8,150 nt of DNA from Patescibacteria group bacterium. GTDB taxonomy: Bacteria; Patescibacteriota; Gracilibacteria; JAHISY01. The position numbers and the translations under genes are program-made. The notes beneath the pieces were generated by a model. It was not told where the DNA came from. It ran no database searches and was given only the letters and a program-made list of their open reading frames with translations. The stretch is from NCBI GenBank assembly GCA_018817365.1, contig JAHISY010000048.1, positions 1 to 8,150 of the forward strand, written 5' to 3'. Within the stretch, counting starts at the first letter, position 1. Each line of letters starts with the position of its first letter. Shown one piece after another: positions 1 through 4,858 of this stretch.

Positions 1-1
1 T

Positions 2-27
2 AAAAAAGCCCCCCGTTTCCGAGAGGC
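2..27 (-). terminator. Intrinsic terminator of the HU gene
   Basis: Read on the minus strand, GCCTCTCG and CGGGGGGC form an 8-bp stem closed by a GAAA (GNRA) tetraloop, followed by six T residues. Two of the stem pairs are G-U in this direction. On the plus strand the same positions would be C-A mismatches, so the hairpin is stable only in the direction of the HU gene, whose stop lies 25 bases upstream. This is a textbook Rho-independent terminator. Confidence 0.88.
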
Positions 28-52
28 TTTTTATTTTCTTGAAAATCAAGAT

Positions 53-340
53 TTAATTCAAGGCATCCTTCGTCGCCTTGTTTGGACGATATTTGAGCAC
101 AGTTTGTTTTGGCTTCGCTTTGAACATCATTTCCTCTCCAGTGAAAGGATTGACGCCTTTGCGAGCCGGACGGGCTGGTTTTACCTTTTTGGAAAAGATT
201 CCAAAAGGGGTGGCGACTTTGTCATTTTTGACAAGAGCCGCTTGAAGAGTTTCGAGCGCAGCTTTGGACTCCTTTTTGGAGATGCCGGCTGCATCGGCGA
301 CGAGAGCCACTATTTGGGCCTGGGTGAGAGCTTTAGCCAT
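53..340 (-). CDS. hup: HU/IHF-family DNA-binding nucleoid protein
   Basis: This 95-residue protein has the length and order of HU: an N-terminal helix pair (about residues 1-40, with ALTQAQIVALVADAAGISKK resembling the HU dimerisation helices), then the beta-strand core containing TPFGIF. The DNA-binding arm follows as ARPARKGVNPFTGEEM, matching the family pattern R-x-G-x-N-P-x-T-G-E with the intercalating proline kept. It ends in a C-terminal helix (KATKDALN). HU family proteins dimerise and bend DNA, and help compact the chromosome. The arm tip reads V-N-P where many HUs have R-N-P. The ATG start has no Shine-Dalgarno site; CTTAACCCC lies 7 bases upstream. The gene is monocistronic, divergent from the ATP synthase genes, and followed by its own terminator. 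HU rather than IHF is inferred from its solitary, generic sequence. Confidence 0.95.
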   Translation of the reverse strand: MAKALTQAQIVALVADAAGISKKESKAALETLQAALVKNDKVATPFGIFSKKVKPARPARKGVNPFTGEEMMFKAKPKQTVLKYRPNKATKDALN

Positions 341-364
341 AAAAATGGGGGTTAAGTTGTAGAG

Positions 365-393
365 ATGCTAAAACCCTTTTCCGAAGCTGACAA
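365..393 (-). promoter_or_regulatory. Candidate sigma70-type promoter of the HU gene
   Basis: Minus strand: TTGTCA (388-393), a 17-base spacer, then TAGCAT (365-370). Spacing is ideal and each box keeps four or more consensus bases. The predicted transcription start near 358 would leave a leader of about 18 bases before the HU ATG. Assigned by eye. Confidence 0.55.
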
Positions 394-512
394 TGGCTTT
401 TGGCAAAAAAGAGCTTTCGAAAAGCGTTTTTATGAATGCAAAATTTGTTCAAGCCTTAAAAATAGTGCTTTTTAAAGATGTTTCGTGAAATGCTTTAAAA
501 ATGGTATTCCGC

Positions 513-539
513 TTGACGGCAAAAAATTGTGATTATAAA
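513..539 (+). promoter_or_regulatory. Second, weaker candidate promoter for the atp genes
   Basis: TTGACG (513-518) and TATAAA (534-539) both resemble consensus boxes but are separated by only 15 bases, which is short. If used, it would give a leader of about 90 bases before the atpZ/atpI-like gene that carries the hairpin at 539-560. The closer promoter at 590-618 has better spacing. Confidence 0.25.
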
Positions 540-589
540 AACTCTATTTTTCAAGAGTTTCAGGTGAGTAAATCGCGTACTCAAATCGT

Positions 590-618
590 TTGACCGCTCG
601 CGCTTTCAAACTTAAACT
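590..618 (+). promoter_or_regulatory. Candidate sigma70-type promoter of the atp operon
   Basis: TTGACC (590-595) and TAAACT (613-618) are separated by exactly 17 bases. The predicted start near 625 leaves only about 10 bases before the ATG at 636, a near-leaderless transcript. That agrees with the lack of a Shine-Dalgarno site there. Confidence 0.5.
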
Positions 619-635
619 CCTCGCAAATTTTCAAA

Positions 636-875
636 ATGAATAGCAACTCAACAGAAATGCTGCCACTAAAAGTGATTGTAGGAATGAGTCTGCAGCTCGG
701 CTTCTCTGTCGCCACGACGACAATTCTCTGCGTCTTCGGCGGACACTGGCTCGATGAGAAGCTTGGAACAAATTATCTCTTTTGGATCGGACTCGCTCTC
801 GGATTAATTATCTCTCTCTATCTCGTTTGGAAAATCGTGCAACCGCTGCAAGCCATTGCACGAGGAGAAAAATAA
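636..875 (+). CDS. AtpZ/AtpI-like F-ATPase accessory membrane protein
   Basis: This small protein (79 residues) has two predicted membrane helices, about residues 17-36 and 46-66, joined by the short polar turn GGHWLDEKLGTNYLF. The pattern of a glycine-rich first helix, G-x-x-L-D in the turn and a second helix rich in G and L fits the ATPase_gene1 (AtpI/AtpZ) family. Members are encoded first in many bacterial atp operons and help assemble the c-ring or carry Mg2+/Ca2+. Position directly before atpB supports the assignment. AtpZ and AtpI cannot be told apart with confidence at this length, so no symbol is given. The ATG start lacks a Shine-Dalgarno site; the nearby upstream sequence is pyrimidine-rich (CTCCTCG). 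Confidence 0.8.
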   Translation: MNSNSTEMLPLKVIVGMSLQLGFSVATTTILCVFGGHWLDEKLGTNYLFWIGLALGLIISLYLVWKIVQPLQAIARGEK

Positions 876-945
876 TTTTTAAATTTTATAATTTTTAATT
901 TTTGTAAATAAATTCAAAATTTAAATTTTTAAAAATTAAAAAATT
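876..945 (+). repeat. AT-only inverted repeat in the spacer before atpB
   Basis: Seventy bases contain a single G and a single C. A perfect 12-bp inverted repeat is present: TTTTTAATTTTT at 892-903 and AAAAATTAAAAA at 931-942, with a 27-base loop. The arms extend imperfectly outward. The tract can also be read as loose 7-base units (TTTTAAA, TTTTATA, ATTTTTA, ATTTTTG). It ends just before a GGAG at 946-949, so as RNA it could fold next to a ribosome-binding site. Confidence 0.6.
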
Positions 946-977
946 GGAGAATTCAAAATTGCCGTGTCTTCCGTAGC

Positions 978-981
978 GGAG
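978..981 (+). promoter_or_regulatory. Shine-Dalgarno site favouring the ATG at 988 for atpB
   Basis: GGAG lies 6 bases before the ATG at 988, close to ideal. An earlier GGAG (946-949) is 14 bases from the in-frame GTG at 964, which is long. A third in-frame ATG at 1048 has no such site. Confidence 0.55.
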
Positions 982-987
982 CAAAGA

Positions 988-1899
988 ATGGATTTAAAAT
1001 TTCTTACTTTACTTTCCAATTTCCACTTTCAACCTTCAACTTTCCAAATGCATGTTTCTCTCACCGCCGAACCACTCACCCATCTCGGTCCGCTGACAAT
1101 CACGAATTCGCTTTTTACGACGTGGCTCGTAGTCGCAGCAATCGGAATTTTCGCGGTAATTTTTAAATCGCGGATTCGGAAACATCCGAAGGGATTACAA
1201 AACCTGGTGGAAGCTGCGGTGGAGGGTTTTTACGGAATCGTGGAGAGCGTGGCTGAAAATCCGAAACTCACGCGCAAATTTTTCGCTCCGATTTTTACAA
1301 TCTTTCTTTTTGTGCTGCTGAATAATTGGGCGGGATTGATCCCAGGAGTCGGCAGCATCGGCATTTCTCACGCGGAGGCGACGGAAACTCACCGCGCAGA
1401 AATCGCGATTTTTGAGAGTGTGGAGAAATTCGTGACAACAGACACCGACCACACAGGAAGCGCGGAATCTCATGAAGAAGCTGCTCACGAGGAAGCCGCT
1501 CACTCATTTACGCCAATTTTTCGACCGGGCAGCGCGGATCTCAGCTTCACGCTATCACTCGCTATCGTCGCGGTTTTGATGGTGCAATTTATGGGTGCAT
1601 GGCAACTCGGCGGATGGGGCTATTTTTCCCGTTTTTTGAATTTCAAAAACCCAGTCCTCTTTTTCGTCGGGCTGCTGGAAATCGTGAGCGAGTTTTCAAA
1701 GATGATTTCCTTTTCATTCCGGCTTTTTGGAAATATTTTTGCCGGCGAAGTACTACTCACAGTCATCATCGCACTCGCACCCTTCATCGCTCCGATGCCT
1801 TTTTACGGTTTGGAAATCTTCGTGGGAGCAGTGCAAGCACTCGTTTTCGCGATGCTCACGCTTGTTTTCTTTCGAATGGCAACAGCAGAAGCACACTAA
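988..1899 (+). CDS. atpB: F-type ATP synthase subunit a
   Basis: Subunit a forms the two half-channels through which ions reach the c-ring. With the ATG at 988 it has 303 residues. Helix 1 is about residues 42-60. Helix 2 contains LLNNWAGLIPGVG, a family signature. A hydrophilic His/Glu-rich insert follows at about 127-174, then the segment FRPGSADLSFTLSLAI that aligns with the conserved P-x-A-D-L/V-N-x-T region. The signature SFSFRLFGNIFAGE carries the essential arginine (R245; R210 in E. coli), and the last helix ends in FFRMATAEAH. The start is uncertain: GTG 964 (311 residues) and ATG 1048 (283 residues) are in frame. ATG 1048 gives MHVSLTAEPL, a typical family beginning, and the codons between 988 and 1048 are mainly a heptamer array, so the true N-terminus may be at 1048. 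An AT-rich spacer and probable promoter separate it from atpE. Confidence 0.95.
   Translation: MDLKFLTLLSNFHFQPSTFQMHVSLTAEPLTHLGPLTITNSLFTTWLVVAAIGIFAVIFKSRIRKHPKGLQNLVEAAVEGFYGIVESVAENPKLTRKFFAPIFTIFLFVLLNNWAGLIPGVGSIGISHAEATETHRAEIAIFESVEKFVTTDTDHTGSAESHEEAAHEEAAHSFTPIFRPGSADLSFTLSLAIVAVLMVQFMGAWQLGGWGYFSRFLNFKNPVLFFVGLLEIVSEFSKMISFSFRLFGNIFAGEVLLTVIIALAPFIAPMPFYGLEIFVGAVQALVFAMLTLVFFRMATAEAH
1013..1047 (+). repeat. Five tandem heptanucleotides just before an atpB ATG
   Basis: Five 7-base units stand head to tail: TTTCCAA, TTTCCAC, TTTCAAC, CTTCAAC, TTTCCAA. The array ends exactly at the in-frame ATG at 1048. Seven is not a multiple of three, so the encoded peptide is not repetitive. The array looks like spacer DNA rather than conserved coding sequence, and either is read through from the ATG at 988 or forms the leader of a start at 1048. 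Confidence 0.85.
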
Positions 1900-1956
1900 A
1901 ATCCCCGTTTTCATTGGAGATAAGCGTTCAATGTTCAATTTTTATATTCAAAAGCA

Positions 1957-1984
1957 TTGACTTCATCCAATCCCTCACTAAAAT
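1957..1984 (+). promoter_or_regulatory. Candidate internal promoter before atpE
   Basis: TTGACT (1957-1962), a 16-base spacer and TAAAAT (1979-1984) match both sigma70 boxes at five of six positions, the best promoter match I see in the window. The predicted start near 1991 leaves a leader of about 88 bases, nearly all A and T. A separate promoter here would raise expression of subunit c, needed in many copies per complex, and of the b and delta genes after it. This is inferred from sequence only. Confidence 0.55.
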
Positions 1985-1991
1985 ACTCCGG

Positions 1992-2062
1992 CATTTAAAA
2001 ATTCAAGAATTAGAAAATTAAAAATTGTTTTAAAATTTTAAATTTTAAATTAAAAATTTATT
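1992..2062 (+). repeat. AT-rich heptad-like tract in the atpE leader
   Basis: This spacer is almost pure A and T. Its core repeats TTTTAAA three times (2028-2034, 2036-2042, 2043-2049) followed by TTAAAAA, a 7-base period with one extra A. AAAATTAAAAATT (2014-2026) recurs in related form before atpB and before rel. Several self-complementary words such as TAAAATTTTA occur. It holds no ORF. Confidence 0.6.
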
Positions 2063-2078
2063 CTTAACCCCTCGAAAA

Positions 2079-2306
2079 ATGGATGCAGAAACTGTGAAAC
2101 TTCTCGCGGTAGCAGGAACTATCGCCCTCGGTGCAGTCGCACCTGCTGTCGCAATCGGAATGATCGGTTCGAAAGGCGTGGAAGCTATCGGTCGTAATCC
2201 GGAAGCTGCCGGAAAAGTGCAAGCCGCGATGATCCTCGCGATTGCGTTCGCGGAAGCGGTCGCGATTTACGCTCTCGTCGTTGCGCTGATTTTGAAGTTT
2301 GTTTAA
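2079..2306 (+). CDS. atpE: F-type ATP synthase subunit c
   Basis: Subunit c forms the rotating ring that carries ions across the membrane. The 75-residue protein is a two-helix hairpin: helix 1 about residues 6-30, a polar loop with SKGVEAIGRNPEAAGK (the conserved R-x-P type loop that contacts the central stalk), and helix 2 about 48-75. The ion-binding carboxylate is E59 in AFAEAVAIY. The residue after it is Ala, not the Ser/Thr seen in Na+-binding rings, so proton coupling is likely. Helix 1 has a reduced Gly pattern and a proline (P22). The length is normal for the family. The ATG start lacks a Shine-Dalgarno site, but CTTAACCCC lies 7 bases upstream, exactly as at HU. A probable promoter lies at 1957-1984. 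Confidence 0.97.
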   Translation: MDAETVKLLAVAGTIALGAVAPAVAIGMIGSKGVEAIGRNPEAAGKVQAAMILAIAFAEAVAIYALVVALILKFV

Positions 2307-2330
2307 TTTCGGTTTTAACTTTTTTCTAAG

Positions 2331-2834
2331 ATGGAAATTCTCACGAGTCTGGGGATCGATCCCGCGGTGATGCTTGCGCAAGCAGTGAATTTTTTTGCGC
2401 TGCTCGCGATTTTGAGTTTCTTCGTTTATAAACCGATTTTGAAACTGCTCGATGAGCGGAAGGAGCGGATCGCAAAAGCGGAGGAGCACGCGCAGCTCGT
2501 GGAAGATAAACTCGCGAGAGTCGAAGAGCTCACACAAAAAGAGTTGAAAAAGGCGCAAGCAAAATCGCAAGAAATCATTAACGCTTCGAAAGAATCGGCG
2601 GCGCAACAGGGCGAGGAACTGATCGCGAACGCGAAGGAAAAAGTAGGGAAAATCGTAGAAGAAGGTCGCGCAGTGATTATGAAAGAAAAGGATGATGCCA
2701 CGAAACAAATTCAGACGGAAGTAAGTCGCATCGTGATTCTCGCGACTGAAAAACTGCTAAATCGAGAAGTGCAATCTTCCGATCAAGAAAAATTCGTAGA
2801 GGAAGCCGCCATCGAAATTGCCACGATGAAATGA
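2331..2834 (+). CDS. atpF: F-type ATP synthase subunit b
   Basis: Subunit b is the peripheral stalk that holds F1 still while the rotor turns. The 167-residue protein has one membrane helix near the N-terminus (about residues 13-35, ending at VYKPILKLLDERKERI, a typical b-subunit juncture). A long, charged, heptad-rich helix follows to about 140 (many A/K/E/Q), forming the right-handed coiled coil. The C-terminal part, about 135-167, would bind delta. The length is usual. It starts 24 bases after atpE and its TGA stop overlaps the atpH start as ATGA, so atpF and atpH are translationally coupled. No clear Shine-Dalgarno site is visible. A single b gene implies a homodimeric stalk unless a b' gene lies elsewhere. 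Confidence 0.95.
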   Translation: MEILTSLGIDPAVMLAQAVNFFALLAILSFFVYKPILKLLDERKERIAKAEEHAQLVEDKLARVEELTQKELKKAQAKSQEIINASKESAAQQGEELIANAKEKVGKIVEEGRAVIMKEKDDATKQIQTEVSRIVILATEKLLNREVQSSDQEKFVEEAAIEIATMK

Positions 2835-3352
2835 CTAAAATTTCTCTCCGCTACGCACGCGCTTTACTTCTCGCAATCGGTGAGAATACGAAAGATTTGG
2901 AAGCGGCGGCGAAAAATCTCGATGTTGCTGCAGAAGTTTTGGATGATGGGCGAATGCAAGAATTTTTCGCGAATCCGCGAGTAGCCGCAGTGACGAAAGA
3001 AAAATTGATTGAAAAAGCCTTTTCACAAAATCTGTCAATTTCGAACCTTCTCAAATTAGCGGCAAGGAACGGAAAAATTCGCGAGATAAAAAATATCGCA
3101 GCGAGTTTTCACGCGGTTTTGAGCGAAGCGGCAGGAGTTGCCGTCGCGAAAATTGAAAGTGCGATTCCTCTGAACGAGCAGCAGATTGCAGACTTAACCG
3201 CTGCTTTGCAAAAACTTACAGGGAAGGAAGTCGCAGTCGAAGTGGCTGAAAACGCGAAACTTTTGGGTGGAGTGAAGGTGTTTCTCGGCGATGAGTTGAT
3301 CGACCTTTCCCTCGCGGGAAAATTAAAAAAAATGAGAAAAGTTTTGAGCTAA
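2831..3352 (+). CDS. atpH: F-type ATP synthase subunit delta
   Basis: Delta (OSCP equivalent) caps the alpha3-beta3 head and links it to subunit b. The 173-residue protein begins with the family pattern I-S-L-R-Y-A-R-A-L and has an N-terminal helical domain to about residue 105 (DGRMQEFFANPRV, ISNLLKLAARNGKI). Its C-terminal segment contains KLLGGVKVFLGDELIDLSLAGKL, matching the signature G-G-x-x-x-x-x-G-D-x-x-I-D-x-S. Length is normal. It overlaps atpF by 4 bases. It is the last ATP synthase gene in the window: its TAA overlaps by 4 bases the stop of a convergent gene, and no alpha-subunit gene follows, although atpA usually comes next. I infer that the F1 genes are in another locus. Confidence 0.94.
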   Translation: MTKISLRYARALLLAIGENTKDLEAAAKNLDVAAEVLDDGRMQEFFANPRVAAVTKEKLIEKAFSQNLSISNLLKLAARNGKIREIKNIAASFHAVLSEAAGVAVAKIESAIPLNEQQIADLTAALQKLTGKEVAVEVAENAKLLGGVKVFLGDELIDLSLAGKLKKMRKVLS

Positions 3353-3642
3353 TCCGCTTTTTCTGCCTGAAAATCAGCAGTGATTGTTTTTTGGTAATTT
3401 GGCGATGGGGTGATTATAAATTCAAAATCCACTCCTCCGCATTCTCCGCGAACTGTATTCACAGCTTCGTTCAAACAAATCTTTTTGCTATTGCCTCCTA
3501 CAAAAATTCGTAGAACTGCCTCTCTCACCAAATATTTCTCCACCACAAATTTCTGAAATTCTATCTTCAAATCTTTATCTCCTACTCTCGAAAAAAAATC
3601 TCCATACGGGATGCTCGTTCGTAAATGTTGGGTATTTTTCAT
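3349..3642 (-). CDS. Uncharacterised 97-residue protein
   Basis: I do not recognise this protein. It is soluble, with no membrane segment or signal peptide. Its sequence alternates hydrophobic and polar residues (KFVVEKYLVREAVLRIFVGG, then VDFEFIITPSPNYQ), suggesting a mixed alpha/beta domain. It has two cysteines (in KKICLNEA and GECGG) that do not form an obvious metal site. The ATG start has no Shine-Dalgarno site. It lies 30 bases after the MBL-fold gene on the same strand and is probably cotranscribed with it. Its stop overlaps the atpH stop by 4 bases. Codon choice is coding-like, but by eye poorer in GCG than the neighbours. That it is a real gene is likely but not certain; its function is unknown. 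Confidence 0.6.
   Translation of the reverse strand: MKNTQHLRTSIPYGDFFSRVGDKDLKIEFQKFVVEKYLVREAVLRIFVGGNSKKICLNEAVNTVRGECGGVDFEFIITPSPNYQKTITADFQAEKAD
3363..3392 (+). terminator. Weak candidate terminator after the atp genes
   Basis: CTGCCTGA and TCAGCAG (3363-3380) can pair in 7 bp around an AAA loop with one bulged C. A run of six T begins 6 bases later (3387-3392). The stem is short and the T run is not adjacent, and the site lies inside the convergent gene, so this is tentative. Confidence 0.3.
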
Positions 3643-3672
3643 AAAAATATGGAATTAATGAAAAATCAACTT

Positions 3673-4551
3673 TCATTGATACTCGATTAGCCGCCACGCT
3701 ACACCATCTGAAACCAATTTCACACTACCTTCTTTCGCCGTTTCGAGAATCTCCGCACTCTTCACCCGCTCTAGAACTTCGGGGTTCGGATGATTGAATT
3801 TATTTTCTGCCCCCGCCGAGACGATCGCGATCTCGGGATTCACCGCCGCGAAAAATTCAGCGGAATTCGAAGTCGCAGCGCCGTGATGTCCGAGTTTGAA
3901 AATTTGCGCGGAAAGGTTTTGCGAAGTTTTCAGAGTTTCTTTTTCCGAATTCACATCCAAGTCGCCGGTGAGGACAAGCGCGGTTTGACCGAATGTCAAT
4001 CGCGCTGCAATCGATGCCGCGTTGGCATCTGCTGGAATTTTTCCGACAAGCGACTCCATTGGCCAGAAAATATCTAGAATCACTCCCCCGCCGAAATCAA
4101 AATCCGTCTGAGCATCAGCGATGATTGTAGGAATTTCTTTTTTCGAAATCTGCCGAAGAATTTCACGGTACCACTCCGTCTCGTGCTGCACGCCCGTGAG
4201 AAGAATTTTTTCAATTTCGAACCGTTTTAACACTTCCACGAAACCAGCGATGTGATCGGTGTCGGGATGCGTGAGAATCGCGAGATCAATTTTCCGCTCG
4301 AAAAAACCGAGCTCCTCCGCGAGCGGCGGGAGAATTTCGCCGGCAGGTCCGGCATCGATGAGAATCTTTTGATTCTGCGGCATGCGGATGAAAATCGCGT
4401 CACCCTGCCCGACATCGAGAAAGACAACTTCAAGATTTTCGGAGGGCAAATTCGAAAATCCGAAAAAAATAAAAATAGCGAGAAGAGAGAGAATTCCGAA
4501 AAAATTGCAGAGAAATTTGATTGGCATCGAGACTGGGGTGATTAGGCTCAC
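3673..4551 (-). CDS. Membrane-anchored ComEC-type MBL-fold hydrolase
   Basis: The 292-residue protein has one N-terminal membrane helix (about residues 11-33) and then a metallo-beta-lactamase fold facing outward if it follows the usual signal-anchor rule. Motifs in order are DVGQGDA (46-52), ILIDAG (63-68), THPDTDH (94-100, the H-x-D-x-D-H metal site typical of ComEC C-terminal domains), LTGD (194-197), GHHGA (221-225) and NHP (253-255). In ComEC this domain is attached to a DNA-uptake channel; here the channel and OB domains are absent, so it is a stand-alone relative, perhaps a nuclease or phosphodiesterase. The GTG at 4551 directly follows an in-frame TAA and has no Shine-Dalgarno site; ATG 4527 (284 residues) is an equally good start. 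The 97-residue gene follows in the same direction. Confidence 0.88.
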   Translation of the reverse strand: MSLITPVSMPIKFLCNFFGILSLLAIFIFFGFSNLPSENLEVVFLDVGQGDAIFIRMPQNQKILIDAGPAGEILPPLAEELGFFERKIDLAILTHPDTDHIAGFVEVLKRFEIEKILLTGVQHETEWYREILRQISKKEIPTIIADAQTDFDFGGGVILDIFWPMESLVGKIPADANAASIAARLTFGQTALVLTGDLDVNSEKETLKTSQNLSAQIFKLGHHGAATSNSAEFFAAVNPEIAIVSAGAENKFNHPNPEVLERVKSAEILETAKEGSVKLVSDGVAWRLIEYQ

Positions 4552-4617
4552 TTAAGCCAGTTCGCAACTGCTGAACATTGTGTTGTTTCCAATAAAATCC
4601 AACATAGCTTAACGAAA

Positions 4618-4720
4618 AGAATTAGGGGAAAGATTAGGAATAAGAATTAGGGAAAATTTGTCCAATCATTGAATTACAAAACAGCCTTAATTCTTAATCC
4701 TAATTCCTATTCCTAATTCT
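4618..4720 (-). repeat. Heptad-based inverted repeat downstream of tRNA-Ile
   Basis: Two arms, 4618-4652 and 4685-4720, are imperfect reverse complements around a 32-base loop; the inner 21 bases match at 18. Each arm is built of short units of 6-8 bases: TTAATTC, TTAATCC, TAATTCC, TATTCC and TAATTC in the right arm, and AATTAGG/TTAGGAA-like units in the left. The spacer 4552-4739 holds no credible gene. Confidence 0.7.
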
Positions 4721-4738
4721 AATTTGCGAAAGCAAATT
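4721..4738 (-). other. Hairpin immediately after the tRNA-Ile 3' end
   Basis: AATTTGC and GCAAATT form a perfect 7-bp stem with a four-base loop (TTTC on the minus strand), beginning two bases after the encoded CCA. No T run follows, so it is not a standard intrinsic terminator. It may stop 3' trimming or mark a processing point; its role is inferred only from position. Confidence 0.5.
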
Positions 4739-4739
4739 T

Positions 4740-4816
4740 TGGTGGGCGAGGGAGGACTTGAACCTCCGACCTCGTCGTTATCAGCGACGCGCTCTAACCA
4801 GCTGAGCTACCCGCCC
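4740..4816 (-). tRNA. tRNA-Ile (anticodon GAT)
   Basis: Read on the minus strand, the full cloverleaf is visible. The acceptor arm GGGCGGG pairs with CTCGCCC (one G-U), followed by discriminator A and an encoded CCA. The D arm is GCTC/GAGC and the anticodon stem CGTCG/CGACG surrounds the loop CTGATAA with anticodon GAT. The T arm is GGAGG, TTCAAGT, CCTCC. It decodes ATC and ATT. Encoding CCA means the nucleotidyltransferase is not needed to make the mature end. The gene stands alone, not in an rRNA spacer where tRNA-Ile(GAT) often sits. Confidence 0.97.
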
Positions 4817-4858
4817 GGAATAAAATTTAAAATTTCTCCCCGAATTAAGATCCGTGAG

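Larger units (their letters stand above)
341..635. other. Divergent intergenic region between HU and the atp genes
   Basis: This 295-base spacer holds the promoters for both directions, listed separately. I see no credible ORF or RNA gene in it. It is AT-rich with small repeated words: TGCTTTTTAAA near 468 and TGCTTTAAAAA near 491. A weak 7-bp hairpin (arms TTAAAAA and TTTTTAA around 456-476) and a 7-bp hairpin at 539-560 are present, neither placed to end a known gene. Regulatory use of these words is not demonstrable from the sequence alone. Confidence 0.5.

Noticed and set aside
104..355. Plus-strand ORF of 83 codons opposite the HU gene.
   Set aside because: It is the shadow of a clear HU gene; its product resembles no protein known to me.
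539..560. Hairpin AAACTCT/AGAGTTT with a T run on the minus strand, like a terminator.
   Set aside because: No minus-strand gene ends there; it lies in the promoter region between divergent genes, and the stem is weak.
2079..2306. Na+-coupled c-ring.
   Set aside because: The carboxylate E59 is followed by Ala rather than the Ser/Thr ligand, and the helix-1 Gln of Na+ rings is not seen.
2832..2834. Recoding of TGA (as Gly or Trp), as in some CPR lineages.
   Set aside because: atpF, the MBL gene, the 53-residue ORF and lgt all end in TGA at the expected family lengths or gene junctions, and no gene contains an in-frame TGA.
4552..4578. Eight-codon ORF on the minus strand whose TAA directly precedes the GTG of the MBL gene, like a leader peptide.
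   Set aside because: No ribosome-binding site and no sign of attenuator structure; the GTG itself may not be the true start.
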